Assembly (NCBI GenBank): GCA_963821925.1
Contig: CAWGFO010000001.1
Location: 986,370-1,050,369, forward strand
DNA length: 64,000 nt
From: JAOUEA01 sp963821925
GTDB taxonomy: Bacteria > Actinomycetota > UBA4738 > HRBIN12
Reading direction: 5' to 3'
Within the stretch, counting starts at the first letter, position 1; each line of letters starts with the position of its first letter. The position numbers and the translations under genes were made by a program. The notes beneath the pieces were generated by a model. That model had not been told where the DNA came from. It searched no databases and saw only the letters and a program-made list of their open reading frames with translations. Shown here one piece after another: positions 44,792-53,252 of the stretch.

Positions 44792-45295
44792 GTGGACGAC
44801 CTGCGGATCGTGCGGGCGGGCGCCGAGCGGATCCCCGACCTCGAGCCACTCACGCGCGGCCTGCACGCCCACCACCTGACCGTCGACCCCGACATCCCAG
44901 GGATCCCGCCGCGGGACGCCGACGAGTGGTGGGCGATCCGAAGCCAGCGTTACGCGGAGTGGCTCGGCCACGAGGGCGCGTTCGCGCTGATCGCGGAGGA
45001 CGATGAGGGGCCCGCCGCGTACGCGCTGGTCTCGTTCCACGAGCGCGACGACTCGCATACGACGGGAGAGCGGTTCGCTGAGCTGCACTCGCTGGCGGTG
45101 GCGGACGGCCGGCGCGGGCAGGGGATCGGGACACGGCTGCTGCACGAGGTCTACCGCGAGATCCGCGCCGCCGGCGTCGAGGAGATGATCATCGGCGTCC
45201 TCGCGACGAACGAGCCGGCGATGCGCCTCTACGCGCGGGAGGGGTTCACGCCGTGGGTCGTCCTGACGTTCGGGAAGGTGCCCGAGGTCGACTGA
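44792..45295 (+). CDS. GNAT family N-acetyltransferase
   Basis: A 167-residue GNAT enzyme. The acetyl-CoA pyrophosphate loop is RRGQGIGTRLL (Q/RxxGxG/A) after LHSLAVADG; the C-terminal ATNEPAMRLYAREGF is the usual motif B. It starts at GTG, 13 bases after tldE, so it may be translationally coupled. Substrate is unknown. It ends 34 bases before an ABC exporter operon with its own promoter. Confidence 0.88.
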   Translation: MDDLRIVRAGAERIPDLEPLTRGLHAHHLTVDPDIPGIPPRDADEWWAIRSQRYAEWLGHEGAFALIAEDDEGPAAYALVSFHERDDSHTTGERFAELHSLAVADGRRGQGIGTRLLHEVYREIRAAGVEEMIIGVLATNEPAMRLYAREGFTPWVVLTFGKVPEVD

Positions 45296-45318
45296 CGCGT
45301 CGGGGAGGGGCGGCGGGG

Positions 45319-45324
45319 TATCGT
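45319..45324 (+). promoter_or_regulatory. -10 box of a leaderless start (TATCGT)
   Basis: TATCGT five bases before the ABC ATPase ATG at 45330. Confidence 0.4.
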
Positions 45325-45329
45325 GCCGC

Positions 45330-46256
45330 ATGGCCGGCGTGATCGAGATCCACGGGCTCCGCAAGGAGTACCGGCGCCTCCGGGGCGGCCGTACCGTGGC
45401 GGTCGACGGGCTCGACCTGGAGGTGCGCGAGGGCGGCGTCTTCGGGTTCCTCGGGCCGAACGGCGCGGGCAAGACCACGACGATCCGATGTCTGCTTGGT
45501 CTCGTGTCCCCCAGCGAGGGCTCCCTCGGGATGCTCGGGGTCACGGTGCCGCACGGGCTGTCGGCGGTCGCGGGTCGGGTCGGTTCCATCGTCGAAACGC
45601 CGGCCCTCTTCCCGCGCTTCACGGGCCGGCGCAACCTCCAGATCCTCGCCCGGCTCGACGGGATCGGACGGTCGACGATCGACGCGGTGCTGGAGCGTGT
45701 CGGGCTCGCCGACCGCGCCGGCGACCTCGTGAAGACCTACTCCCTCGGGATGAAGCAGCGACTCGGGATCGCGGCCGCCCTGATGAAGGATCCCGCCCTG
45801 CTGATCCTCGACGAGCCCGCGAACGGGCTCGATCCCGCGGGGATCGTGGAGGTCCGGGAGCTGCTCCGCGAGCTGGGCGCGGAAGGGCGCACGGTCTTCG
45901 TCTCGAGCCACATCCTCTCCGAGATCGAGCAGACCGCCGACCAGGTCGCGATCTTGGCGCGCGGTCGGCTCATCACCACGGGTTCGGTCGAGGAGGTGCT
46001 GGCGGCACGGGGCGGTCGCGGGCTGATCGTGCGTCTGGCCAACCTCGATGCGGGCCTCGCCGCGCTGCAGGAGGCCGGGATCGCCGCTTCGCGACTCGAC
46101 GATGCGTTGCGGGTGGAACTGCCGGAGGCGAACGCCGAGCGCGTGTCCAGGACCTTGGCCGCGCGCGACCTGTTCGTGACCGAACTCCGGCCCGACGAGG
46201 TCGACCTCGAGACCGTGTTCCTGGAGCTGACCCGGGACCCGGAGGCGCCCGCGTGA
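45330..46256 (+). CDS. ABC exporter ATP-binding protein
   Basis: A 308-residue ATPase of the CcmA/DrrA-like exporter class. Walker A is GPNGAGKTT (about 41-49), Q-loop LLGLVSPSEG, signature YSLGMKQRLGIA (LGMKQ, as in many efflux ATPases), Walker B LLILDEPANGLDP and switch His in SSHILSEIEQ. The 80-residue C-terminal extension (LIVRLANLDAGLAALQEAGI) is typical of DrrA/YbhF types. It overlaps its permease by GTGA. A drug, lipid or peptide efflux role is likely; substrate unknown. Confidence 0.93.
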   Translation: MAGVIEIHGLRKEYRRLRGGRTVAVDGLDLEVREGGVFGFLGPNGAGKTTTIRCLLGLVSPSEGSLGMLGVTVPHGLSAVAGRVGSIVETPALFPRFTGRRNLQILARLDGIGRSTIDAVLERVGLADRAGDLVKTYSLGMKQRLGIAAALMKDPALLILDEPANGLDPAGIVEVRELLRELGAEGRTVFVSSHILSEIEQTADQVAILARGRLITTGSVEEVLAARGGRGLIVRLANLDAGLAALQEAGIAASRLDDALRVELPEANAERVSRTLAARDLFVTELRPDEVDLETVFLELTRDPEAPA

Positions 46257-47173
46257 TCCGACTGCTCGCCTCCGAGGCGCTGGGGTTCCGATCGCGGCGG
46301 ATCGTGCGCTGGTTGATGCTGATCGCCGTCATCGGGATCGTGGTGGTGGCGATCATCGCGGGCTCGGTCTCGCACAAGCCGAGCGAGGCCGATCTCGCGC
46401 GCGCTCAGCACCGCTACGAGAAGAGCCTCGCCGCCTGCATCGAGCACGACGGCGCCGGCTTCGAGATCCCGGCCGGCACGTCCGTGAAGGACGTCTGCCG
46501 CCAGAACCTCTCGGCGGCGGACTTCGTGCCGAACCAGGGCCTCCTGCTGGATGAGCTCGATGAGTACGTCCTGGGCGCCGCCTTCATCGTCGTGCTGATC
46601 GGTCTCGTGATCGGGGCCTCGATGGTGGGCGCCTCGTGGCAGTCCGGCACGATCACGACGATCCTCACGTGGGAGCCCAGGCGGATCCGCTGGTTCCTCG
46701 CGCGTTCCCTCGTGATCGCGATGGGCGTCGCACTGGTCGCCGCCGTGCTGCTCTCGATCCTCGCGGCCGCGCTCGCGCTCGCAACCGCTGTGCGGGGGAC
46801 CACGGCGACGTCGAGCCCCTGGCTGAGTGACACGGCGCTGACGATCCTGCGGATCGCGGCCGCCACGGGTGGGATCGCGGTGATCGGAGGCGCCGTGGCG
46901 ATGATGGGGCGCCACACCGCGGCTGCGCTGGGCGCGGTCTTCGTCTACGTCGCCGTGCTCGAAAGCATCGTGCGCGGGCTCCGACCGGCGATGGGTCGAT
47001 TCCTCCTGGGCGACAACCTCACGACGGTCGTGACGGCGCACACGCTCGACGTGCAGCAGGGGGTGACCCGGTACCTCCTCACGCCGCAACGGGGCGCCGT
47101 CGTGATCGGCGTGTACGTGGTCGTGCTGGTGGGGATCGCGTTGGCGCTGCTCCGGGTCCGCGACGTCAACTGA
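46253..47173 (+). CDS. ABC exporter permease
   Basis: A 306-residue ABC-2-type permease with six predicted helices: LMLIAVIGIVVVAIIAG (about 20-37), a long extracytoplasmic loop with cysteines (LAACIEHDGA, DVCRQNLSA), then FIVVLIGLVIGASMVGASW, ALVAAVLLSILAAALALAT, GGIAVIGGAVAMMG and a final VVIGVYVVVLVGIALALL. The SGTITTILTWEPRRIRWFLAR segment is the coupling-helix region. It starts at GTG overlapping the ATPase gene and is convergent with uppP, whose stop abuts its own. Confidence 0.9.
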   Translation: MIRLLASEALGFRSRRIVRWLMLIAVIGIVVVAIIAGSVSHKPSEADLARAQHRYEKSLAACIEHDGAGFEIPAGTSVKDVCRQNLSAADFVPNQGLLLDELDEYVLGAAFIVVLIGLVIGASMVGASWQSGTITTILTWEPRRIRWFLARSLVIAMGVALVAAVLLSILAAALALATAVRGTTATSSPWLSDTALTILRIAAATGGIAVIGGAVAMMGRHTAAALGAVFVYVAVLESIVRGLRPAMGRFLLGDNLTTVVTAHTLDVQQGVTRYLLTPQRGAVVIGVYVVVLVGIALALLRVRDVN

Positions 47174-48013
47174 CTAGAAGGTCGCGCTGCGCACGCCCGT
47201 CGCGATCAGGATCAGGCAGAGCGCCGCGACGGCGAGCCGGTAGACCATGAACACGAAGTAGCTGTGCCGGCGCAGGTACTTCAGCAGGCCCCAGATCACG
47301 ACGAACCCGCTGACCGCCGACGCGACGAACCCCCAGAAGAACTCAGCTTCGTACCCGTGGAACCCGGTCGTGACGAGGTCGGTGCCCTTGTAGAGGCCCG
47401 CGCCGGCGATGATCGGCAGCGCGAGCAGGAACGAGAAGCGGGCCGCCGCCTCGCGATCGAGCCCGATCAGCCGGGCCGCGGTCATCGTGATACCCGATCG
47501 CGACACACCGGGCTGGAGCGCGAGGGCTTGGGCGGCCCCGAGGAAGAGACCGGTCCGGACCCCGATGCTCTCGAAGTGCCGGTCGCTCGAGCACACGCGG
47601 TCCACGACGTACAGGATCACGCCGAAGATCGCGAGCATGATCGAGATCAGCAGGGGCGCTCCGAGCTTGTCCTGGATCACGCTCTCGAAGGCCACTCCCG
47701 CGATCACGCCCGGGATCGTGCCCACGATCAAGGCCCACGCGATGCGTTCGTCGGTCGTCCGGATCGAGCGGCGCCTCACCGAACCGGCCCACGCGATCAG
47801 GTAGCGCCACAGGTCGTGCCGGAAGTAGATCACCGCGCCGAGCAGGGTTCCCATGTGGAGCGCGACGTCGAACGTCTTGTTGAAGTCGGCGTTCACGATC
47901 GGCGCCCAGCCGAACAACCACGGCACGAGGATCAGGTGGCCGGAACTGGAGACCGGGGCGAACTCGGTCGCGCCCTGGGTCAGACCCAGGATGATCGCCT
48001 GCAGGATCGACAG
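47174..48013 (-). CDS. uppP: Undecaprenyl-diphosphatase UppP (BacA), probable CTG start
   Basis: A polytopic phosphatase recycling undecaprenyl diphosphate to the monophosphate carrier for peptidoglycan and glycans; it confers bacitracin tolerance. The catalytic N-terminal motif QGATEFAPVSSSGH (E17, H26) and the second motif QPGVSRSGITMT are intact. The first in-frame ATG/GTG would remove the catalytic N-terminus, so the start must be upstream. A CTG at 48013 gives LSILQAIILGLTQGATEF, the normal family start and length (279), with GAGGAG six bases before it. A rare CTG start, or a sequence error in an original start codon, is implied. Confidence 0.88.
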   Translation of the reverse strand: MSILQAIILGLTQGATEFAPVSSSGHLILVPWLFGWAPIVNADFNKTFDVALHMGTLLGAVIYFRHDLWRYLIAWAGSVRRRSIRTTDERIAWALIVGTIPGVIAGVAFESVIQDKLGAPLLISIMLAIFGVILYVVDRVCSSDRHFESIGVRTGLFLGAAQALALQPGVSRSGITMTAARLIGLDREAAARFSFLLALPIIAGAGLYKGTDLVTTGFHGYEAEFFWGFVASAVSGFVVIWGLLKYLRRHSYFVFMVYRLAVAALCLILIATGVRSATF

Positions 48014-48025
48014 GGGAGGCTCCTC
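48014..48025 (-). promoter_or_regulatory. Ribosome-binding site deciding the uppP CTG start
   Basis: On the minus strand GAGGAG followed by six or seven bases precedes the CTG at 48013, with no other start codon in that frame. Confidence 0.55.
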
Positions 48026-48107
48026 ACGGGATGGCGGACCGCGTCATGCTAGCGGGCCGTTCGGTCCCGCCGCCTCAGCCGTTCGGTACCCGTCACGACT
48101 TCTCCAT

Positions 48108-48809
48108 CTATGGGGTGGGGGTCGTGGTGGGCGTAGGGACGCCGGTCGGGACGACGCTGAGGGGCGCCTCCACCGCAACCGAAAGCGTTGCGAACGCCCC
48201 CGCGTACGCGATCCGCTCCGCCGCCACCGCGTCCACGACCACGACGAGGGCTTCGCCACCGCCGCCGTCGACCCCCGGGACCGTCCCGGCCTCGCCCCCC
48301 GCCAGGATCCGGACGACCTCGACGCCGGTGGTCACCGTCTCGGTGTGCGGGCTCCGTCCGCCGAACGTGGCGAACAGCGTGATCCGGTCGCCCGGCGCCA
48401 CGGCGCCCGCGGGGAGGCCCGACGAGACCACCATCCCGAGCGAGCCCTCGGGCACGAGCCCCGCCACCGGTCCCGCCCGTGCCCCGGCGAGCCGGGTCTC
48501 GGTGACGGCTTCCCCCGCCGTCAGGTCCGAGGCCAGCACACGTCCGAGGAGCGCGTCGATCCCCGGCACGGCGCCCGGAGGCTCGAGCGACGTCGGGACG
48601 TCGTGCTCGGTGAGCATCGACTCGGTCAGCGTGGCGCCGCGCACCAGGTCGGTCGCCGCCACGACGATCGCGACGGGCGGCCCCAGATCGGGTCGGGTCG
48701 ACTCGAGGCGCGTCGCGTACCCCCGGAGGAGCGCGATCGCCGCGATCGCGCACAGGGCGGCCGTGCCGAACGAGACGATCGCGGTGGTCGGGAGGCGTCG
48801 CCGGAACAT
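48108..48809 (-). CDS. cpaB: CpaB/RcpC-like Flp pilus assembly protein
   Basis: A 233-residue protein with an N-terminal helix (AIVSFGTAALCAIAAIALLRG) and a SAF domain (VAIVVAATDLVRGATLTESM; VLASDLTAGEAVTETRLAG), then the RcpC-like region (VPEGSLGMVVSSGLPAGAVA; GDRITLFATF). CpaB-type proteins are periplasmic or wall-side components of tight-adherence/Flp pili, where SAF domains may bind glycans. No other pilus genes are in the window, so it may be an orphan or serve pili encoded elsewhere. The Pro/Thr tail is low-complexity. Confidence 0.8.
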   Translation of the reverse strand: MFRRRLPTTAIVSFGTAALCAIAAIALLRGYATRLESTRPDLGPPVAIVVAATDLVRGATLTESMLTEHDVPTSLEPPGAVPGIDALLGRVLASDLTAGEAVTETRLAGARAGPVAGLVPEGSLGMVVSSGLPAGAVAPGDRITLFATFGGRSPHTETVTTGVEVVRILAGGEAGTVPGVDGGGGEALVVVVDAVAAERIAYAGAFATLSVAVEAPLSVVPTGVPTPTTTPTP

Positions 48810-48878
48810 GGCCGGGACGCTACGGGGCCGTGCGGTGTCGCCACCGTGACGGTCGTCACCTCGACGACGCGGTCGTGC

Positions 48879-49076
48879 TCAGTCGACCGGCCGCAGCCCG
48901 CCCTTGGTCTTCGGCGGGTTGAGCGGCAGGGTCCGGACACGGAACTCCTCGAGCGCCTCACGGCCCACGATCATCCCCACCGCCTCGCGGATCCGGTCTC
49001 CGAACGCGTCCGCGTTCTGGTCCTCGGTCGTCGTGAAGGCCAGCTCGATCTTCACCAGCATCGGATCGCTCGTCAT
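48879..49076 (-). CDS. Small conserved-looking hypothetical protein
   Basis: A 65-residue protein, MTSDPMLVKIELAFTTTEDQ through VGREALEEFRVRTLPLNPPK and ending GGLRPVD. It has one helix and two strand-like segments and no cysteine. A TATCCT box six bases before the ATG supports expression as a leaderless mRNA. It lies alone between the CpaB-like gene and MTA phosphorylase. Function unknown. Confidence 0.6.
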   Translation of the reverse strand: MTSDPMLVKIELAFTTTEDQNADAFGDRIREAVGMIVGREALEEFRVRTLPLNPPKTKGGLRPVD

Positions 49077-49082
49077 GCAGCG

Positions 49083-49088
49083 AGGATA
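49083..49088 (-). promoter_or_regulatory. -10 box of a leaderless start (TATCCT)
   Basis: TATCCT on the minus strand, six bases before the ATG at 49076. Confidence 0.45.
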
Positions 49089-49122
49089 CGGAAAGGCCGC
49101 CGCTAGGCCCCGACCCGGCCCG

Positions 49123-49917
49123 CTACACCTCGAAGCGTGCGCCCGTGAGCGCGGTCGCGCACGCGCACGAGCGCTCCTCGGGCAGCGCGGGGATCACCGC
49201 GAACAGCAGGTCGCGCAGCTTCTCGTTGTTCTCGGTGAAGACTCGGACGACCTCGTCGTTCGTGACGGGCGGGACGCCTTCGACCCCCACGTCGTAATCG
49301 GTGATCAGCGAGATGTTCGCGTAGCAGAGCTCCAGCTCGCGTGCGAGCACGGCCTCGGGGTACTGGGTCATGTTGATGACCTCCCAGCCGGCGCTGGCGA
49401 ACCACGCCGACTCCGAGCGCGTCGAGAACCGCGGTCCCTCGATCACGACGACCGTGCCGCCGTCATGGATCGGGATCTCGAGTTCGCGGCCCGCGCCCAC
49501 GATCGTCGATCGCATCACGTCGCAGTACGGGTCGGCGAACGAGATATGCGTCGTGATCGGACCGTCGTAGAAGGTGTTCGGCCGGTCGTGCGTGCGGTCG
49601 ACGAGTTGGTCGCAGATCACGAAGTCGCCGGGCTTCACCCCCACCTGCAGCGAGCCGCAGGCGTTCGGCCCGAGCACCCGGCCCACGCCGAGCTCCTTCA
49701 TCGCCCATAGGTTCGCCTTGTACGGGATCCGGTGCGGCGGGAACTCGTGGCGCGAGCCGTGCCGTGGCAGGAACGCCACCCGCCGACCGCCGATCTCGCC
49801 GATCGTGACCCGGGCGCTCGGCGAGCCGTACGGCGTCTCGACCTCGACGGTCTCGGTGTCCTCGAGGAAGGAGTAGAAGCCCGAGCCGCCGAAGACGCCG
49901 ATGTCGGCCGAGCTCAC
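49123..49917 (-). CDS. mtnP: S-methyl-5'-thioadenosine phosphorylase
   Basis: A 264-residue purine-nucleoside-phosphorylase-family enzyme that splits methylthioadenosine into adenine and methylthioribose-1-phosphate in methionine salvage. Evidence: IGVFGGSGFYSFLED at the start, FLPRHGSRHEFPPHRIPYKA (phosphate-binding RHG..H), ACGSLQVGVKPGDFVICDQ, and GTVVVIEGPRFSTRSES with MTQYPEAVLARELELCY, all trimeric MTAP-type. ATG overlaps the upstream FmdB stop by ATGA. The C-terminal SCACATAL may hold redox cysteines as in archaeal enzymes. Confidence 0.92.
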   Translation of the reverse strand: MSSADIGVFGGSGFYSFLEDTETVEVETPYGSPSARVTIGEIGGRRVAFLPRHGSRHEFPPHRIPYKANLWAMKELGVGRVLGPNACGSLQVGVKPGDFVICDQLVDRTHDRPNTFYDGPITTHISFADPYCDVMRSTIVGAGRELEIPIHDGGTVVVIEGPRFSTRSESAWFASAGWEVINMTQYPEAVLARELELCYANISLITDYDVGVEGVPPVTNDEVVRVFTENNEKLRDLLFAVIPALPEERSCACATALTGARFEV

Positions 49918-50303
49918 GATCCGCTCGCATCCTTCGCGGGCGCCGATGTGCTCGAGGACGCGTCCTTCTTCGTCTCGGCGGCCGGCTTCGCATCGGACGT
50001 CGTCTCGGAGGAGCCGGAGCCAGACCCAGACCCAGACCCAGACTCAGACCCCGAGCCAGATCCCGACCCAGACCCAGATCCAGAGCCGGCGTCGGCCTTC
50101 TTGTCACCGGCGGGCTTGGTCTTCTTCTTCCCGTGGTCGGTGGCGTAGAAGCCCGACCCCTTGAACGAGATCGCGGGGGGTGCGAACACCTTGCGGAGCT
50201 CGCCCCCGCACTGCGGGCACTCGGTGAGTGTGTCGTCGCGCATCGACTGCACGATCTCGAACAGGTGCCCGCAGCTCCTGCACACGTATTCGTAGGTGGG
50301 CAT
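49914..50303 (-). CDS. FmdB family zinc-ribbon protein with Gly-Ser repeat tail
   Basis: A 129-residue protein. Residues 1-50 are the FmdB ribbon MPTYEYVCRSCGH...LTECPQCGGELRKVF with four cysteines (C8, C11, C30, C33). After FKGSGFYATDHGKKK a low-complexity Gly-Ser/Glu tail of about 30 residues follows, then a Ser/Ala/Lys/Asp tail. The tail arises from a hexanucleotide repeat. It overlaps mtnP by ATGA, so ribbon and phosphorylase are co-translated. A TACACT box ten bases upstream may be its -10. Function of FmdB proteins is poorly known. Confidence 0.85.
   Translation of the reverse strand: MPTYEYVCRSCGHLFEIVQSMRDDTLTECPQCGGELRKVFAPPAISFKGSGFYATDHGKKKTKPAGDKKADAGSGSGSGSGSGSGSESGSGSGSGSGSSETTSDAKPAAETKKDASSSTSAPAKDASGS
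50011..50090. repeat. Hexanucleotide tandem repeat (cagacc/tctggg) in fmdB-like gene
   Basis: About a dozen imperfect six-base units, such as cagacc, cagatc and gagccg, encode the Gly-Ser-rich tail. The unit is in frame, so copy-number change would alter tail length without a frameshift. Confidence 0.65.
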
Positions 50304-50420
50304 GACGGGGTCGAGTGTACCTGCGGACCTTTGGCCCAACGCCGTACACCGTCCGGACGATGCGCCGAACGCACACCCCGGGTACGGTGAAGCTTCTGCT
50401 CCGACGCCATGGAGGATCGC

Positions 50421-51296
50421 GTGAAGGTCAGGAAAGCCGTCATCCCCGCCGCCGGCCTGGGCACCAGGTTCCTGCCGGCGACGAAGGCCACGCCCAAAGA
50501 GATGCTCCCCGTCATCGACACGCCGGCGATCCAGCTGGTCGTCGAGGAGGCGGTCGCGGCAGGCCTGACCGACATCCTGATCATCACGGGCCGCAACAAG
50601 CGGTCGATCGAGGACCACTTCGACCGTGCGGTCGAGCTCGAGGTCTTCCTGGAGGAGAAGGGGAAGTCCGACGAGCTGAAGCAGGTCCGCGAGCTGTCGG
50701 AGATGGCCGACATCCACTACATCCGCCAGGGCGAGGCGCTCGGCCTCGGCCACGCGGTGGGGATGGCCGAGATGCACGTCGGAGGCGAGCCGTTCGCGGT
50801 GCTCCTGGGCGACGACCTGATCCACCCGTCGATGCCGCTGCTGCGCGAGATGCTGCGCGCGTACGAGGCGCACGACCGCAGCGTGATCGCCGGCATGGAG
50901 GTCCCGCACGACCAGATCAGCTTCTACGGCTGCATCACCCCCGAGCCGGTCGACGAGCACCTGGCGAAGGTCCTCTCGATCGTCGAGAAGCCCGATCCCG
51001 CCGAGGCGCCCTCGGACCTCGCCGCGATCGGCCGCTACGTGTTCGCTCCCGAGATCTTCGACGCGCTGCGGAGGATCAAGCCCGGGAAGGGGGGCGAGCT
51101 GCAGCTCACCGACGCGATCAACCTGTTGGCGCAGGAGCAGGCCGTGTATGCCTACCGTTTCGACCACGGGCGCTTCGACGTCGGGAACAAGCTCGACTAC
51201 CTGAAGGCCACGGTCGAGATGGCGATCGAGCGCGACGACGTCGGCCCCGCGTTCCGGCGGTACCTCGCCGAGGTCGTGGCGCGCGACGACGCCTGA
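50421..51296 (+). CDS. galU: UTP-glucose-1-phosphate uridylyltransferase
   Basis: A 291-residue GalU making UDP-glucose for envelope glycans and trehalose. The nucleotide-binding motif is PAAGLGTRFLPATKA (9-23), with PKEMLPVID next, RQGEALGLGHAV in the middle and the metal Asp in LLGDDLIHPS; EKPDPAEAPSDLAAIGRYVF and LTDAI...FDHGRFDVGNKLDYL complete the family pattern. I chose GTG at 50421 (VKVRKAVIP) because it gives the standard N-terminus with GGAGG five bases upstream; an ATG at 50409 is in frame. A TACGGT -10 lies at 50383-50388. Confidence 0.95.
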   Translation: MKVRKAVIPAAGLGTRFLPATKATPKEMLPVIDTPAIQLVVEEAVAAGLTDILIITGRNKRSIEDHFDRAVELEVFLEEKGKSDELKQVRELSEMADIHYIRQGEALGLGHAVGMAEMHVGGEPFAVLLGDDLIHPSMPLLREMLRAYEAHDRSVIAGMEVPHDQISFYGCITPEPVDEHLAKVLSIVEKPDPAEAPSDLAAIGRYVFAPEIFDALRRIKPGKGGELQLTDAINLLAQEQAVYAYRFDHGRFDVGNKLDYLKATVEMAIERDDVGPAFRRYLAEVVARDDA

Positions 51297-51359
51297 CCAC
51301 GCCGCGGCCTGACGATCGCACGCTTCCCGCGCGCCGCCGAGGCGTCGCCACCCCACTTG

Positions 51360-51365
51360 TAGACT
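51360..51365 (+). promoter_or_regulatory. -10 box of a leaderless start (TAGACT)
   Basis: TAGACT seven bases before the moeA ATG at 51373. Confidence 0.45.
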
Positions 51366-51372
51366 GGCCGCC

Positions 51373-52635
51373 ATGGCCGACCACCCCCGGGCCCACGATC
51401 ACGACTCCGGCGAGGGACTGCGTTCCGTCGAGGAGGTGCGCGAGCACGTCCTCTCGCAGGTCCAGGCGCTCGCCCCGCTCCAGCTGCCGCTGACCGACGC
51501 GTACGGCTGCGTCCTGGCCGAAGACGCCGTCGCCACGCACGATCTGCCCGCGTTCGCCTCGTCGGCGATGGACGGCTACGCGGTGCGCGCGGCCGACGTC
51601 GCCGACGCCACCCCCTCGTCCCCGGTCGAGTTGAAGCAGGTGGGCCGGGCGCTGATCGGGCACCGGCCCGACGTCGTCGTCGGCAACGGCGAGGCCGTGC
51701 AGATCGCGACGGGTGCGCCCGTCCCGGCGGGCGCCGACGCGATCGTGCCGGTCGAGAACACGTCGGCGTCCGAGGAGCTGATCAGCTTCTTCGAGGCCCC
51801 CGAGCCGGGACGGCACATCCGTCCCGTGGGCGAGGACGTCCACGATGGCGACGTCCTCGTCCCGGCGGGCAAGCGGATCGGCCCGCCCGAGATGGGGCTG
51901 CTGGCCAACGCCGGCCACGCGCAGCCGAACGTGCACCCGCGTCCGCGCGTGATCGTGCTCTCGACCGGTGACGAGCTGATCCCGCCCACCGAGCATCCCG
52001 ATTTCGGGCAGGTCCGCGACTCGAACGCGTACCTGCTCTTCGGGGCGCTCCGCGACGCCGGCGCGCTCCCGATGCTCGCCGGCATCGTCCCCGACGACGT
52101 CGAGGCCCTGAAGGAGGTCGTGTTCAGCCACCTGATCCAGGCCGACGCGTTCATCTCGTCGGGCGGGGTGAGCGTGGGGGAGCGCGACGTCGTGAAGGCG
52201 GCGTTCTTCCGGCGCGGCGACGTCGAGTTCTACAAGGTCGCGATGCAGCCCGGCATGCCGCAGGGCTTCGGCCAGATCGAGGGAAAGCCCTACTGGGGCC
52301 TACCCGGGAACCCGGTGAGCGTCTTCGTCAGCTTCGAGCTGTTCGTGCGGCCGGCGCTGATGAAGATGATGGGCCGCACGCAGCTCGGCCGCCCCGAGAT
52401 CACGGCCACCCTGACCGACGACGTCGAGGGCCCCAAGGGGAAGATGCAGTACGCCCGTGTGAACGTGCGCCGCGGCGCCGACGGCTGGACCGCGACCCCG
52501 ACGGGGGCGCGCGGCTCGAACCTGATCTCGACGGTCTCGCGAGCGAACGGCCTCGCGATGGTGCCGCCGGGGACGGCCGTCGCGCCCGCGGGCTCGCCCG
52601 TACGGGTGATGCTCTTCAGGTCGTCGGACGACTGA
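51373..52635 (+). CDS. moeA: Molybdopterin molybdotransferase MoeA
   Basis: A 420-residue MoeA that inserts molybdate into adenylated molybdopterin. Conserved blocks: LPAFASSAMDGYAVRA (Asp59-type region), IATGAPVPAGADAIVPVE, VIVLSTGDELIPP, ISSGGVSVGERDVVK and LPGNPVSVFVSFELFVRP. Complete length. The ATG has a TAGACT box seven bases upstream and no ribosome site. moaC starts one base after its stop, so this is a two-gene molybdenum-cofactor operon. The first ten residues are His/Asp-rich and vary in the family. Confidence 0.95.
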   Translation: MADHPRAHDHDSGEGLRSVEEVREHVLSQVQALAPLQLPLTDAYGCVLAEDAVATHDLPAFASSAMDGYAVRAADVADATPSSPVELKQVGRALIGHRPDVVVGNGEAVQIATGAPVPAGADAIVPVENTSASEELISFFEAPEPGRHIRPVGEDVHDGDVLVPAGKRIGPPEMGLLANAGHAQPNVHPRPRVIVLSTGDELIPPTEHPDFGQVRDSNAYLLFGALRDAGALPMLAGIVPDDVEALKEVVFSHLIQADAFISSGGVSVGERDVVKAAFFRRGDVEFYKVAMQPGMPQGFGQIEGKPYWGLPGNPVSVFVSFELFVRPALMKMMGRTQLGRPEITATLTDDVEGPKGKMQYARVNVRRGADGWTATPTGARGSNLISTVSRANGLAMVPPGTAVAPAGSPVRVMLFRSSDD

Positions 52636-52636
52636 C

Positions 52637-53119
52637 ATGGGCGGCGCCGGCTCCACCTCGGATCAGGCAGGCGCCGACGGCGTCACGCGGATCGTCGAGG
52701 TCGGCGCGAAGCCCGAGACCGATCGCGTCGCCACGGCCGAGTGTGTCGTGACGATGACCCCCGAGGCGATCGGGCACCTGCTCGCCGGCACGAAGAAGGG
52801 CGATCCGCTCGCGACCGCGAAGATCGCCGGCGTGATCGGTGTGAAGCAGACGCCATCCCTGCTCCCGCACTGTCACCCGATCCGCGTGACCGGCGCCGAG
52901 GTCGTGATCGAGCCCGACCAGGCCGCCGGCACGATCCGGGTCGAGACCACGGTGCGCGCGACCGACCGCACCGGGGTCGAGATGGAGGCGCTCACCGCCG
53001 CGGCGGTGGCCGCGCTCTCCCTCTACGACACCGCGAAGGCCTTCGACCGCGCCGCCCGGATCGACGGACTGCGGCTGCTCGCGAAGTCCGGCGGCAAGTC
53101 CGGCGACTACCGCGCCTGA
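52637..53119 (+). CDS. moaC: Cyclic pyranopterin monophosphate synthase MoaC
   Basis: A 160-residue MoaC, the second step of molybdopterin synthesis, converting the MoaA product to cPMP. LLPHCHPIRVTG holds the conserved His pair, and TGVEMEALTAAAVAALSLYD carries the catalytic Glu-Met-Glu and Asp residues; KSGGKSGDY is the C-terminal lysine segment. It begins one base after moeA and is translationally coupled. MoaA, MoaB and MoaE are not in the window. Confidence 0.95.
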   Translation: MGGAGSTSDQAGADGVTRIVEVGAKPETDRVATAECVVTMTPEAIGHLLAGTKKGDPLATAKIAGVIGVKQTPSLLPHCHPIRVTGAEVVIEPDQAAGTIRVETTVRATDRTGVEMEALTAAAVAALSLYDTAKAFDRAARIDGLRLLAKSGGKSGDYRA

Positions 53120-53234
53120 CCCAGCCCGAAGGTCCGTCGGCCGGGCAGCTGGGGTTTCGCGCTACGGCATCCGCCGTAACCGATCCGGGGTGAACGGAAC
53201 GTGGCCGAGGGGCGGCTTGTGAAAAAGTTCTTCG

Positions 53235-53252
53235 AATCACACCGATGTGATT
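53235..53252. promoter_or_regulatory. Perfect palindrome AATCACA-N4-TGTGATT
   Basis: Seven-base arms flank CCGA just upstream of the promoter of the 190-residue membrane gene, overlapping its -35. The perfect dyad and position suggest an operator for an unidentified dimeric regulator. It is the reverse of the CRP half-site order. Confidence 0.45.

Noticed and set aside
50011..50090. Possible CRISPR-like array
   Set aside because: Six-base units without spacers, inside a coding frame giving Gly-Ser; a simple tandem repeat.
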